Assembly: GCA_021799325.1 (NCBI GenBank)
Contig: JAJZAS010000096.1
Location: 1-6,241, forward strand
Length of the DNA stretch: 6,241 nt
Origin: Bacillota bacterium
GTDB taxonomy: Bacteria; Bacillota; Bacilli; Alicyclobacillales; SLC66
Direction of reading: 5' to 3'
Numbering within the stretch: position 1 is the stretch's first letter; each line of letters opens with the position of its first letter. Below the pieces are notes generated by a model, which was not told where the DNA came from, searched no databases, and saw only the letters and a program-made list of their open reading frames with translations. The position numbers and the translations under genes are program-made. This document shows positions 1-5,736 of the stretch, one piece after another.

Positions 1-1
1 C

Positions 2-475
2 CCCGTACCTTGGCTACTCAATCCATTTTGGGCGAAAGTGGCTATTTTGCTTGTCAATCTGTGGCTTGGCTATCCCTATATGATGAACGTTGCACTTGGC
101 GGACTTCAAGCGATTCCGTCAGACATTTACGAAGCGGCTGCCATTGACGGAGCCAATTCTAGGCAACAATTTTTCTATGTCACACTGCCTTCCTTATGGA
201 GAATCAGCTTACCATTGATCATTCCGACGATTGCCTTTAACTTCAATAACTTCGGTGCAGTCTATTTGTTGACTCAAGGTAATCCGGCAAGTATGACCAA
301 CCAGTTTGCTGGCTCCACAGACATCCTGATCAGCGCTATCTACAAAATGCTGGATCAGTTGGCGATTGCCCCTTACGGCCTGATCTCCGCGCTGGCAGTG
401 CTCGCCTTTATCGTGGTGGCTGTATTCAGCTACATCAACATGAAACTGACCCGTGCATTCGAGGAGGTCGACTGA
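2..475 (+). CDS. malF: Maltose/maltodextrin ABC transporter permease MalF, C-terminal part (5' end outside window)
   Basis: This is the C-terminal ~157 residues of an inner permease subunit of a carbohydrate ABC importer (CUT1 family). The frame is open from base 2, so the gene begins upstream; the GTG at 38 lies inside conserved sequence and is not a start. Visible parts are a membrane segment (AILLVNLWLGYPYMM), the cytoplasmic EAA loop from base 131 (EAAAIDGAN followed by FYVTLP) that docks on the ATPase, a segment rich in I/F/N (IIPTIAFNFNNFGAVYLLT) typical of MalF/GanP-like permeases, and a last membrane helix near PYGLISALAVLAFIVVAVFSY. The protein ends at a TGA (473-475) overlapping the malG start. 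With MalG it would form the channel for maltose/maltodextrins, with a lipoprotein MalE presumably encoded upstream. Sugar specificity is inferred from the adjacent GH13 enzyme and regulator. Confidence 0.93.
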   Translation, partial: PVPWLLNPFWAKVAILLVNLWLGYPYMMNVALGGLQAIPSDIYEAAAIDGANSRQQFFYVTLPSLWRISLPLIIPTIAFNFNNFGAVYLLTQGNPASMTNQFAGSTDILISAIYKMLDQLAIAPYGLISALAVLAFIVVAVFSYINMKLTRAFEEVD

Positions 476-1347
476 TGATGAATAAAGCAAAAAAATCAAT
501 GGCACCCGGAGAAAGAACTGCGCTATATCTCTCTAGACTCGTCGTATGGCTGGGATTATTATTTGCACTCCTACCCATCTACTTTGTCGTGCACGCCTCT
601 TTTTCAGAAGGGACATCTTTTTTCCAGACCAATGCGTTTAACTGGTCGCATGTCACATGGCAAAACTATGCGTCTTTATTCAAACCCTACACACCCGGTT
701 ATTCCTTCGGTCGCTGGTTACTCAACACCTTTATCGTCAGCACCACCTCAGCGATCATTCAAGTCTTTATTACTATCACTGCAGCCTATGCCTTTAGTCG
801 CCTTCATTTTGTCGGCAGAAGGTACGGATTGATGACGCTTCTCATTTTGCAGATGTTCCCCTCTTTAATGTCAGCCACTGCTTATTACATTGCGTTATCC
901 GACATCAATGGCCTCAATAACCTGGCTTGGTATATTGCTATACTATGTGCAGGTAGCGCTTATACGATCTGGTTGATGAAAGGGTTCATGGACGCTGCCG
1001 TTCCTAAGGAACTGGACGAGGCGGCCATCGTCGATGGAGCTGGTTATTTTCGAGTATTTTGGCAAATTATTCTACCGCTCGTTCTGCCGATGATTGTCGT
1101 GGTGTTTTTATTCACCTTTATCGGCAATTTTACCGAGTATCCACTCGCCAGTTTGTTCCTGACCTCTCCCAATAACTATACGGTGGGTCTCGGACTGTAT
1201 TGGCTACTCAATCCTGCCTCACATGCGCAAAATTTCACTGCGTTTTCCGCAGCGGCGCTCGTGGTAGCTGTGCCGATCACCATCGTGTATATGATATTCC
1301 AACGCTGGATTGTACGTGGACTTACCGCTGGCGCAGTGAAGGGCTAA
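475..1347 (+). CDS. malG: Maltose/maltodextrin ABC transporter permease MalG
   Basis: This 290-residue integral membrane protein is the second permease of the CUT1 importer. Hydrophobic segments lie near residues 21-43, 83-107, 117-140, 148-168, 200-220 and 255-277, giving six helices as in MalG. The EAA loop is at 181-201 (EAAIVDGAG, then IILP), the contact site for the ATPase. The C-terminus (RWIVRGLTAGAVKG) is the conserved MalG tail that ends in GAVKG. The ATG at 475 overlaps the malF stop (TGATG), and an AGGAGG at 462-467 gives 7-nt spacing, so translation is probably coupled; a second ATG at 478 could serve equally. The next gene follows after 21 nt. Length and topology are normal for the family. 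Maltodextrin specificity follows from the downstream GH13 enzyme and is not proven by the permease itself. Confidence 0.95.
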   Translation: MMNKAKKSMAPGERTALYLSRLVVWLGLLFALLPIYFVVHASFSEGTSFFQTNAFNWSHVTWQNYASLFKPYTPGYSFGRWLLNTFIVSTTSAIIQVFITITAAYAFSRLHFVGRRYGLMTLLILQMFPSLMSATAYYIALSDINGLNNLAWYIAILCAGSAYTIWLMKGFMDAAVPKELDEAAIVDGAGYFRVFWQIILPLVLPMIVVVFLFTFIGNFTEYPLASLFLTSPNNYTVGLGLYWLLNPASHAQNFTAFSAAALVVAVPITIVYMIFQRWIVRGLTAGAVKG

Positions 1348-1353
1348 TACCAC

Positions 1354-1363
1354 AAGGGAGGAT
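1354..1363 (+). promoter_or_regulatory. Strong ribosome binding site of the GH13 gene
   Basis: AAGGGAGGAT lies 5 nt before the ATG at 1369 (7 nt from the end of AGGGAGG). It decides the start in favour of 1369 over the in-frame ATG at 1387 (residue 7), which has no Shine-Dalgarno-like sequence. Confidence 0.75.
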
Positions 1364-1368
1364 CGCTC

Positions 1369-3162
1369 ATGTTTACTCAACAGCATATGATTGCACAATC
1401 CATCTATCATGAGTCCATCGAGCCCTTTGCCTATTCGCATAGGGATGACCTGTACCTGCGACTTCGCATTGGCGCAAGACTCGCAGACCGCGTCGAAGTG
1501 GTTCATTTTGATAAATTCTTGGAAACTGAAACAAAAGTAGTCACACCGGCTATCCATTATGCAAAAGACGGTACTACTCATGATATCTACCAGGCTAGGC
1601 TAATTCGCGATACCAAGCGATTCAAGTATTATTTTGTCGTGCATGTGGGGCGTGAAACCTATTTTTATAGCCGTGCGGGCGTGACGTCTATTATGCCAAA
1701 GGATCAATCTGAAGCGTTTGAAGTCCCCTATCTCGGGGAGAGAGATACGTATCAACCACCAGAGTGGACGGTGGGGACGAGTTACTATCAGATTTTCCCT
1801 GAGCGGTTCTATAAAGGCAACACTTCAAAGCCAGATCGCAGAAAACTCGCCAAATGGGATTCCACACCTACGACTACCAGCTTCTTCGGAGGTAATTTGC
1901 AGGGAGTCATCGAGAAACTAGATTATCTGGAAAGCCTGGGTGTGGAGACTCTGTATTTGACCCCCATTTTCAAGGCGCCATCCAATCACAAATACGATAC
2001 GGTCGATTATTTTTCTATCGATCCACACTTTGGAACGGAAGAAGATTTTCAAACCCTCGTCAAGGAATGTCATCGGAGAGGATTGCGAATCGTTCTGGAC
2101 GCGGTGTTCAATCACATGGGCGCAGAGCACCCCATCTTCAAAGATTTATTAAAAAACGGAGAGCATTCTGAATACGCGGACTGGATTTATGCCAAGTCCT
2201 GGCCTCTTTCAGTCAAAGCACGCAATTACGAAACTTTTGCTTATGTTCCCCAAATGCCAAAATGGCGCACTGCCAATTCGAACGTAGAAAATTACTTGTG
2301 TAACGCAGGTGAACACTGGATAAAACAAGCTGATATTGATGGCTGGAGGCTCGATGTATCGGATGAAGTGGAACACACCTTTTGGAAGCACTTTCGCTCG
2401 CGCATCAAATCGCTGAAGTCAGATGCGCTCATTTGCGGAGAGATTTGGCAAGTCGCCACTCCCTGGCTACGCGGGGATGAATTTGATTCGGTCATGAATT
2501 ATCCTTTTACTAAAGCAGTCACCGAATGGCTGGCAAAACAAATCATCGATGCAGAAGAATTTGCCGCCCAAATTGAACAGATCCGCCTACGTTATCCGGA
2601 ACCCGTTTTGCCGGTGCTTTGGAATTTGCTCGACTCACATGATACACCGCGACTTTTGACTGAATGCGGAGAAGATAAAGTGCAAGCGAAACTCGCCAGT
2701 TTCATTCAATTCACCGCGATTGGTTCACCTGTTTTGTATTATGGCGATGAAGTGGGGATGTCAGGCGGACAGGATCCACTTTGCCGGGGCGGCATGGTAT
2801 GGGACGAGAAAAAGCAGGATCAGGAACTTCTGGCGCACTACCGGTCTCTTTTTAGGCTGAGAAAGAAGTACATCGCGCTGCGAAAGGGCAATTTCAGACC
2901 TGCATTTTCTAGTGTCTCCAAGCAGCTTTTTGCGTTTGTACGAATCTATTACGATACTCCCACAAAAGAGCGACAGCAAACCATTGTCTGCATGATCAAC
3001 AACGATACCGATCGGTTGACTTTGCAATTTGTCGACCAACAGGTCCCTGACGGTGTTTATGAATGCATTCATGGTGTGCAAAAAGGGGAGCAGATCCGTA
3101 TGGATCAACCGCTCACTCTCCCTGCAAAGAGCGCCTCAATGTGGTTGATGGTTGGTGATTAA
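1369..3162 (+). CDS. GH13 (subfamily 20) cyclomaltodextrinase / neopullulanase / maltogenic amylase, cytoplasmic
   Basis: This 597-residue alpha-glucan hydrolase has no signal peptide, so it acts on imported cyclodextrins or maltodextrins. Residues 1 to ~125 match the CBM34 N-domain of the neopullulanase group (IYHES..PFAY, LYLRLRIGA, FKYYFVVHVG). The catalytic barrel starts near 133 (VGTSYYQIFPERF), with the family signature FFGGNLQGV at 172-180. GH13 region I is DAVFNH (244-249). Region II is GWRLDV (325-330), with Arg327 and nucleophile Asp329. Region III is GEIW (357-360), with acid/base Glu358. Region IV is LDSHD (421-425), with Asp425. These positions are one residue off Geobacillus stearothermophilus neopullulanase (D328, E357, D424, from memory). 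A C-terminal beta domain covers about 515-597. Region V reads MPKWR (297-301) where the subfamily consensus is MPKLN, and region II continues VSDE instead of VANE. Sequence alone does not separate cyclomaltodextrinase (cdaA-like), neopullulanase and maltogenic amylase; CBM34 proteins of this group often dimerise through the N-domain. Confidence 0.95.
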   Translation: MFTQQHMIAQSIYHESIEPFAYSHRDDLYLRLRIGARLADRVEVVHFDKFLETETKVVTPAIHYAKDGTTHDIYQARLIRDTKRFKYYFVVHVGRETYFYSRAGVTSIMPKDQSEAFEVPYLGERDTYQPPEWTVGTSYYQIFPERFYKGNTSKPDRRKLAKWDSTPTTTSFFGGNLQGVIEKLDYLESLGVETLYLTPIFKAPSNHKYDTVDYFSIDPHFGTEEDFQTLVKECHRRGLRIVLDAVFNHMGAEHPIFKDLLKNGEHSEYADWIYAKSWPLSVKARNYETFAYVPQMPKWRTANSNVENYLCNAGEHWIKQADIDGWRLDVSDEVEHTFWKHFRSRIKSLKSDALICGEIWQVATPWLRGDEFDSVMNYPFTKAVTEWLAKQIIDAEEFAAQIEQIRLRYPEPVLPVLWNLLDSHDTPRLLTECGEDKVQAKLASFIQFTAIGSPVLYYGDEVGMSGGQDPLCRGGMVWDEKKQDQELLAHYRSLFRLRKKYIALRKGNFRPAFSSVSKQLFAFVRIYYDTPTKERQQTIVCMINNDTDRLTLQFVDQQVPDGVYECIHGVQKGEQIRMDQPLTLPAKSASMWLMVGD

Positions 3163-3163
3163 G

Positions 3164-4219
3164 ATGGGTGTCAACATTAAAGACGTTGCGTATCGGGCAG
3201 GTGTCAGTCCGTCGACGGTTTCACGAGTGATTGCGGATCATCCACGCATCAGTTCGGAAACCAAAGAACGGGTTCTCGCGGTCATGAAAGAACTCGATTA
3301 CCATCCCAATGCCATTGCCCGGAGCCTTGTCAAGAAAAGCTCGGAGACATTAGGAATTCTGATTCCCAATAATATTGAGGAGTTTTTTAATCCTTTTTTT
3401 CCTGAGGTACTTCGCGGCATCACACAAGTGGCGCAAGCGGAAGGTTATGACCTTTTTTTATCGACATCCCTCAATCATCTGAATGACAAGGAACGAACGG
3501 AGAAGATCATCCGCAGCAAACGCATTGACGGACTAATCATCCTTACCTCGAAGGAAAACGACCCTTTATTTGAGGTGCTTGAACGACTCCGTTTTCCATC
3601 GGTACTCATCGGGCGCCCTCCGGTGACACAGGAATCTCTCTTATGGGTCAATAACGACAACGTGAAGGCCTCGTTTGAAGCCACTCAACATCTGGCAGAG
3701 CTGGGCCACAAGCGAATCGGTTTTATAGGAGGCAGTCATGATTTTATTGTGACGCAGGACCGTCTGAAAGGGTATCATCAAGCCTTGGACGCGGTGGGAA
3801 TCCCGTTTGACCCTCGCCTCATCATCGCTGCCGAATTTATCGAGGAAGGCGGATACCTTGGCATGCTCCGATTGCTGGCCTTATCTGATCGGCCAAGCGC
3901 CATCGTGGCCTCTGACGATGTACTCGCGTTTGGCGCCATGCGTGCTGCTGGTGAGATGGGGTATCGCATTCCTGAGGACTTGGCGATAGTGGGATTTAAT
4001 GATATCCCGCTTGCCAAGCTATCCAATCCCCCACTTACCACTGTCAGTGTGAACATTTTGGAACTGGGTCAAAAAGCAGCGGGAATGCTGATTGATCAAA
4101 TTCAATCGCCTGAGGAAAAACAACAATCCGCCATCATTGGTCATGAACTGGTAATCAGAAGGTCGTGCGGAGCGTGGAATCCGGCATTTCCTTATCAGCC
4201 TGCAATGAGGGATCGTTAA
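3164..4219 (+). CDS. malR: LacI-family transcriptional regulator, probable maltose operon repressor MalR
   Basis: This 351-residue regulator has a LacI helix-turn-helix at residues 4-23 (NIKDVAYRAGVSPSTVSRVI), a hinge-helix region (YHPNAIARSL, 46-55) and a periplasmic-binding-protein-like effector domain from ~62 (TLGILIPN) to ~333. Typical landmarks are KRIDGLIIL (119-127), HKRIGFIGG (182-190), PSAIVASDD (244-252) and IVGFNDIPLAKLSNPPLTTV (275-294). The ATG at 3164 is one base after the stop of the GH13 gene and is preceded by GGTGAT (3154-3159), the 3' part of the Shine-Dalgarno consensus. TTG (3152) and GTG (3155) extend the frame but would overlap the upstream gene and add residues not usual for the family. 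Position at the end of the maltodextrin operon suggests it represses that operon until a maltodextrin-type inducer binds; the operators would lie upstream of the window. No canonical LacI-type operator was seen inside the window. Effector identity is inference. Confidence 0.9.
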   Translation: MGVNIKDVAYRAGVSPSTVSRVIADHPRISSETKERVLAVMKELDYHPNAIARSLVKKSSETLGILIPNNIEEFFNPFFPEVLRGITQVAQAEGYDLFLSTSLNHLNDKERTEKIIRSKRIDGLIILTSKENDPLFEVLERLRFPSVLIGRPPVTQESLLWVNNDNVKASFEATQHLAELGHKRIGFIGGSHDFIVTQDRLKGYHQALDAVGIPFDPRLIIAAEFIEEGGYLGMLRLLALSDRPSAIVASDDVLAFGAMRAAGEMGYRIPEDLAIVGFNDIPLAKLSNPPLTTVSVNILELGQKAAGMLIDQIQSPEEKQQSAIIGHELVIRRSCGAWNPAFPYQPAMRDR

Positions 4220-4274
4220 AAATAGTCACCCAGTGTCACCACTTCGCCCAAATCACATACACTGGGTTAAAAAT
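4215..4274. repeat. Inverted repeat with flanking direct repeats after malR (possible weak terminator)
   Basis: A perfect 9-bp inverted repeat, ACCCAGTGT (4228-4236) and ACACTGGGT (4259-4267), encloses a 22-nt loop. The sequence GTTAAAAAT occurs directly on both sides, at 4215-4223 (including the malR stop) and 4266-4274. On the + strand the stem is not followed by a T-run, so it is a poor Rho-independent terminator for the maltose operon. On the - strand the stem is followed after four bases by TATTTTT, so it could weakly end leftward transcription from the LysR gene. It may instead be a protein-binding site or the trace of a small insertion. Confidence 0.45.
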
Positions 4275-4289
4275 GATTCAGTGAGGCGA

Positions 4290-4721
4290 ATGACCGTGCC
4301 AGCATTGAAACCGACCCTGTTTGGCCCAGTGAAGCCTCGTTCCGTTGATGACAGACATAAAAATCAACACGAGGCGTGGCATGCTTTATTTCTCCCTGTA
4401 CCAGAATCCGTTAGTTCTTCATCACTCTCGGAACTGGTCATCACTAAACGTAAACCCTCTCGCATCAAACGGAAATCCGGCGTTCGGCCATCAGCCCTTG
4501 TCGGATCAAACAAGATGAACCATTCCACGAAGACATTGCACGATTATCTTTTGCAACATTTTTGGCAACAACCGGTCAGCATTTATACCGAAGCCGGACG
4601 GGTGCAAGGCAAAGTCGTTGAAGTGTCTGCGGAAAACGTGACACTCGAAACCAAGGATGAGACACGCGCGATCGACCTGCATGCCATTTTCAGCGTCGCC
4701 CATCAACTCCCTCCCCGCTGA
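4290..4721 (+). CDS. Hypothetical protein, small, with Sm-like/DUF2642-like C-terminal domain
   Basis: I do not recognise this gene with certainty. From the ATG at 4290 it encodes 143 residues. The first ~50 are proline/serine-rich and look disordered. Residues 53-62 are strongly basic (KRKPSRIKRK). Residues ~83-143 (LHDYLLQHFWQQPVSIYTEAG, then VQGKVVEVSAENVTLET and AIDLHAIFSVA) have the alternating pattern of a small five-stranded beta-barrel such as Sm-like or DUF2642 proteins, which in Bacilli include spore-related small proteins; that link is a guess from pattern. Codon use looks like that of its neighbours, so it is probably a real gene. The start is uncertain: GAGG at 4283-4286 is only 3 nt from ATG 4290 but 9 nt from GTG 4296. 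GTG 4233 and GTG 4281 extend the frame, and ATG 4515 would give only the 68-residue domain. Its last 19 bp overlap the convergent LysR gene. Confidence 0.6.
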   Translation: MTVPALKPTLFGPVKPRSVDDRHKNQHEAWHALFLPVPESVSSSSLSELVITKRKPSRIKRKSGVRPSALVGSNKMNHSTKTLHDYLLQHFWQQPVSIYTEAGRVQGKVVEVSAENVTLETKDETRAIDLHAIFSVAHQLPPR

Positions 4722-5590
4722 TTGTACAGTTCTTGGTACACTTGTAAAAAAGCTTGTGCGGCGAGGCTGAGATAGCGGTCCTTTCGGTAGACAAACACCA
4801 GTGTCCTAGTGGCTAGCGGGTCCAGTGGATAATACACTGGCACCACTCCCGCCTGTCTCCGAACCATCTCAGGCACCACCGTCACACCAAGGCCATGCGC
4901 AACAAGCGCCTGTGCCGTCTCAATACTGCTTGTTTCATACGCGATATCTGGCTGAAACCCATTTTCTGCGCATAAAGCCAATACAGTCTGGCGAAACCCA
5001 TAACCATTTTTGAGCAGGATAAACGGCGAGGTTGCATAATCCCTCAACGACACGCCTCGTCCTTCCTTTTGTTCTCTCCTTGGGACTGCCAGATAGAGCG
5101 ACTCTGTTAAAAGTGTAGTGGTGGCTAGCCGTTCATCTCGAATAGGCAGCGCTAGTATGGACAGGTCCGTGACTCCCTGAACGGCCAAATGCTCCAGTTG
5201 ATCGGTGGTCTCTTCCACCAATCGGACTTGAGTATCCTTGTATTTCTGATTAAATTCCCGTATTAGTGGTGGCAATATCCTTCCACCGGTAATGGCCGGT
5301 GCGCCAATCACTAATTCTCCGACCATCCCTTGACTGCGTTCCCTCATCTCGCGAATCAGGTCTTCCTGCATGCGAAGAATCTGTTCCGCTTGCTCCACAA
5401 ACCTGTCGCCGTGTTTGGTAGGAATCGCTCCTGTTCGTCCCCGATCGAACAGCGTTACCCCCAATTCATCCTCCAGTTTCGCCAATTGCTGACTTAGTGA
5501 AGGTTGCGCCACGCGCAGTGCTTCTGCTGCTTTTGTAAAGCTGCGTTGCCGATATACTTCACAGGCATATTCCATCATCCGCAAATCCAT
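4703..5590 (-). CDS. LysR-family transcriptional regulator, divergent from leuC
   Basis: This 295-residue protein is of normal LysR length. The winged helix-turn-helix lies in residues 1-60 (MDLRMMEYACEVYRQRSFTK, then AAEALRVAQPSLSQQLAKLE and LGVTLFDRG). A linker helix at ~62-88 (EQAEQILRMQEDLIREMRER) is followed by the effector-binding domain from ~91 (GELVIGAPAITGGRILPPLI) to ~285, including GLGVTVVPEMV at 233-243. The ATG at 5590 is preceded on the minus strand by GTGAGGG, close (3-4 nt) but acceptable, and the MDLR N-terminus is typical; ATGs at 5578 and 5575 would cut into the first helix. The gene diverges from leuC across 137 bp holding a LysR-type palindrome, the classic arrangement for a regulator that controls its neighbour and itself. 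A role in leucine biosynthesis, with a pathway intermediate as co-inducer, is inference; the ligand cannot be read from the sequence. Confidence 0.93.
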   Translation of the reverse strand: MDLRMMEYACEVYRQRSFTKAAEALRVAQPSLSQQLAKLEDELGVTLFDRGRTGAIPTKHGDRFVEQAEQILRMQEDLIREMRERSQGMVGELVIGAPAITGGRILPPLIREFNQKYKDTQVRLVEETTDQLEHLAVQGVTDLSILALPIRDERLATTTLLTESLYLAVPRREQKEGRGVSLRDYATSPFILLKNGYGFRQTVLALCAENGFQPDIAYETSSIETAQALVAHGLGVTVVPEMVRRQAGVVPVYYPLDPLATRTLVFVYRKDRYLSLAAQAFLQVYQELYNQRGGS

Positions 5591-5624
5591 TTGCCCTCAC
5601 CCACCTGTTGATACCCATTTGTTC

Positions 5625-5645
5625 ACCATAGGTGTAACCTATGGT
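5625..5645. promoter_or_regulatory. Palindromic LysR-type operator (T-N11-A) in the lysR-leuC intergenic region
   Basis: Two perfect 9-bp arms, ACCATAGGT (5625-5633) and ACCTATGGT (5637-5645), flank GTA. The core ATA (5628-5630), nine bases, TAT (5640-5642) satisfies the LysR T-N11-A rule (T5629 and A5641). It is the only long perfect palindrome in this region. On the minus strand it lies just downstream of a possible -10 TATAAA for lysR (complement of 5647-5652), which would fit autorepression. Binding by the adjacent LysR protein is inferred. Confidence 0.7.
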
Positions 5646-5658
5646 TTTTATAGTTTTT

Positions 5659-5673
5659 ATATCATAGACTTAT
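5659..5673. promoter_or_regulatory. Possible second LysR half-site (activation box) near the leuC -35
   Basis: ATA (5659-5661), nine bases, TAT (5671-5673) repeats the ATA-N9-TAT spacing of the main palindrome, and its centre (5666) is 31 bp from the palindrome centre (5635), about three helical turns. The flanks are AT-rich, so a chance match is possible. Confidence 0.4.
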
Positions 5674-5693
5674 ATTCAAAAAATGTGTAGGAT
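5665..5693 (+). promoter_or_regulatory. Candidate leuC promoter (weak, activator-type)
   Basis: TAGACT (5665-5670; 4/6 to TTGACA) and TAGGAT (5688-5693; 4/6 to TATAAT) are separated by 17 bp. Transcription would start near 5700, placing the palindrome centre at about -65 and the second box over the -35, as in activated LysR promoters. An alternative -10, TATATT at 5671-5676 (5/6), lacks a recognisable -35. Both are weak by themselves. Confidence 0.4.
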
Positions 5694-5712
5694 AAATTCA
5701 ATAGTTCGCACG

Positions 5713-5718
5713 AGGAGG
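5713..5718 (+). promoter_or_regulatory. leuC ribosome binding site
   Basis: AGGAGG lies 9 nt before ATG 5728 and 5 nt before an out-of-frame ATG at 5724, which opens only an eight-codon frame ending at 5750. Protein conservation fixes 5728 as the leuC start. Confidence 0.75.
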
Positions 5719-5736
5719 GTTGGATGCATGCCAGCC
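5718..5736 (+). other. Small hairpin presenting the leuC start codon
   Basis: GGTTGG (5718-5723) can pair with CCAGCC (5731-5736), five Watson-Crick pairs plus one U-G, around a seven-base loop ATGCATG (5724-5730) that contains both ATGs. The stem takes up the last base of the Shine-Dalgarno AGGAGG (5713-5718) and the G next to it. It might tune initiation, or be chance. Confidence 0.35.

Noticed and set aside
3152..3163. TTG/GTG starts extending malR upstream
   Set aside because: They overlap the GH13 stop and add residues (MVIK) before the usual M-G-V-x-I-K-D-V start; ATG 3164 has the suitably placed GGTGAT.
4622..4645. Inverted repeat AGTGTC/GACACT as a terminator for lysR on the minus strand
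   Set aside because: The 6-bp stem with a 12-nt loop has no T-run after it and lies inside the small gene.
4506..4706. 66-codon minus-strand frame downstream of lysR
   Set aside because: It is antisense to the better supported + strand gene and has an unremarkable, low-conservation-looking composition with no ribosome binding site evident.
4724..4741. TGTAC/GTACA repeat followed by an A-rich run as a terminator of the small gene
   Set aside because: The stem is only five base pairs, the run on the + strand is A instead of T, and it lies within the lysR coding sequence.
5591..5727. T-box riboswitch upstream of leuC
   Set aside because: The intergenic region is 137 bp, with a predicted leader of about 28 nt, and has no T-box core sequence or terminator hairpin.
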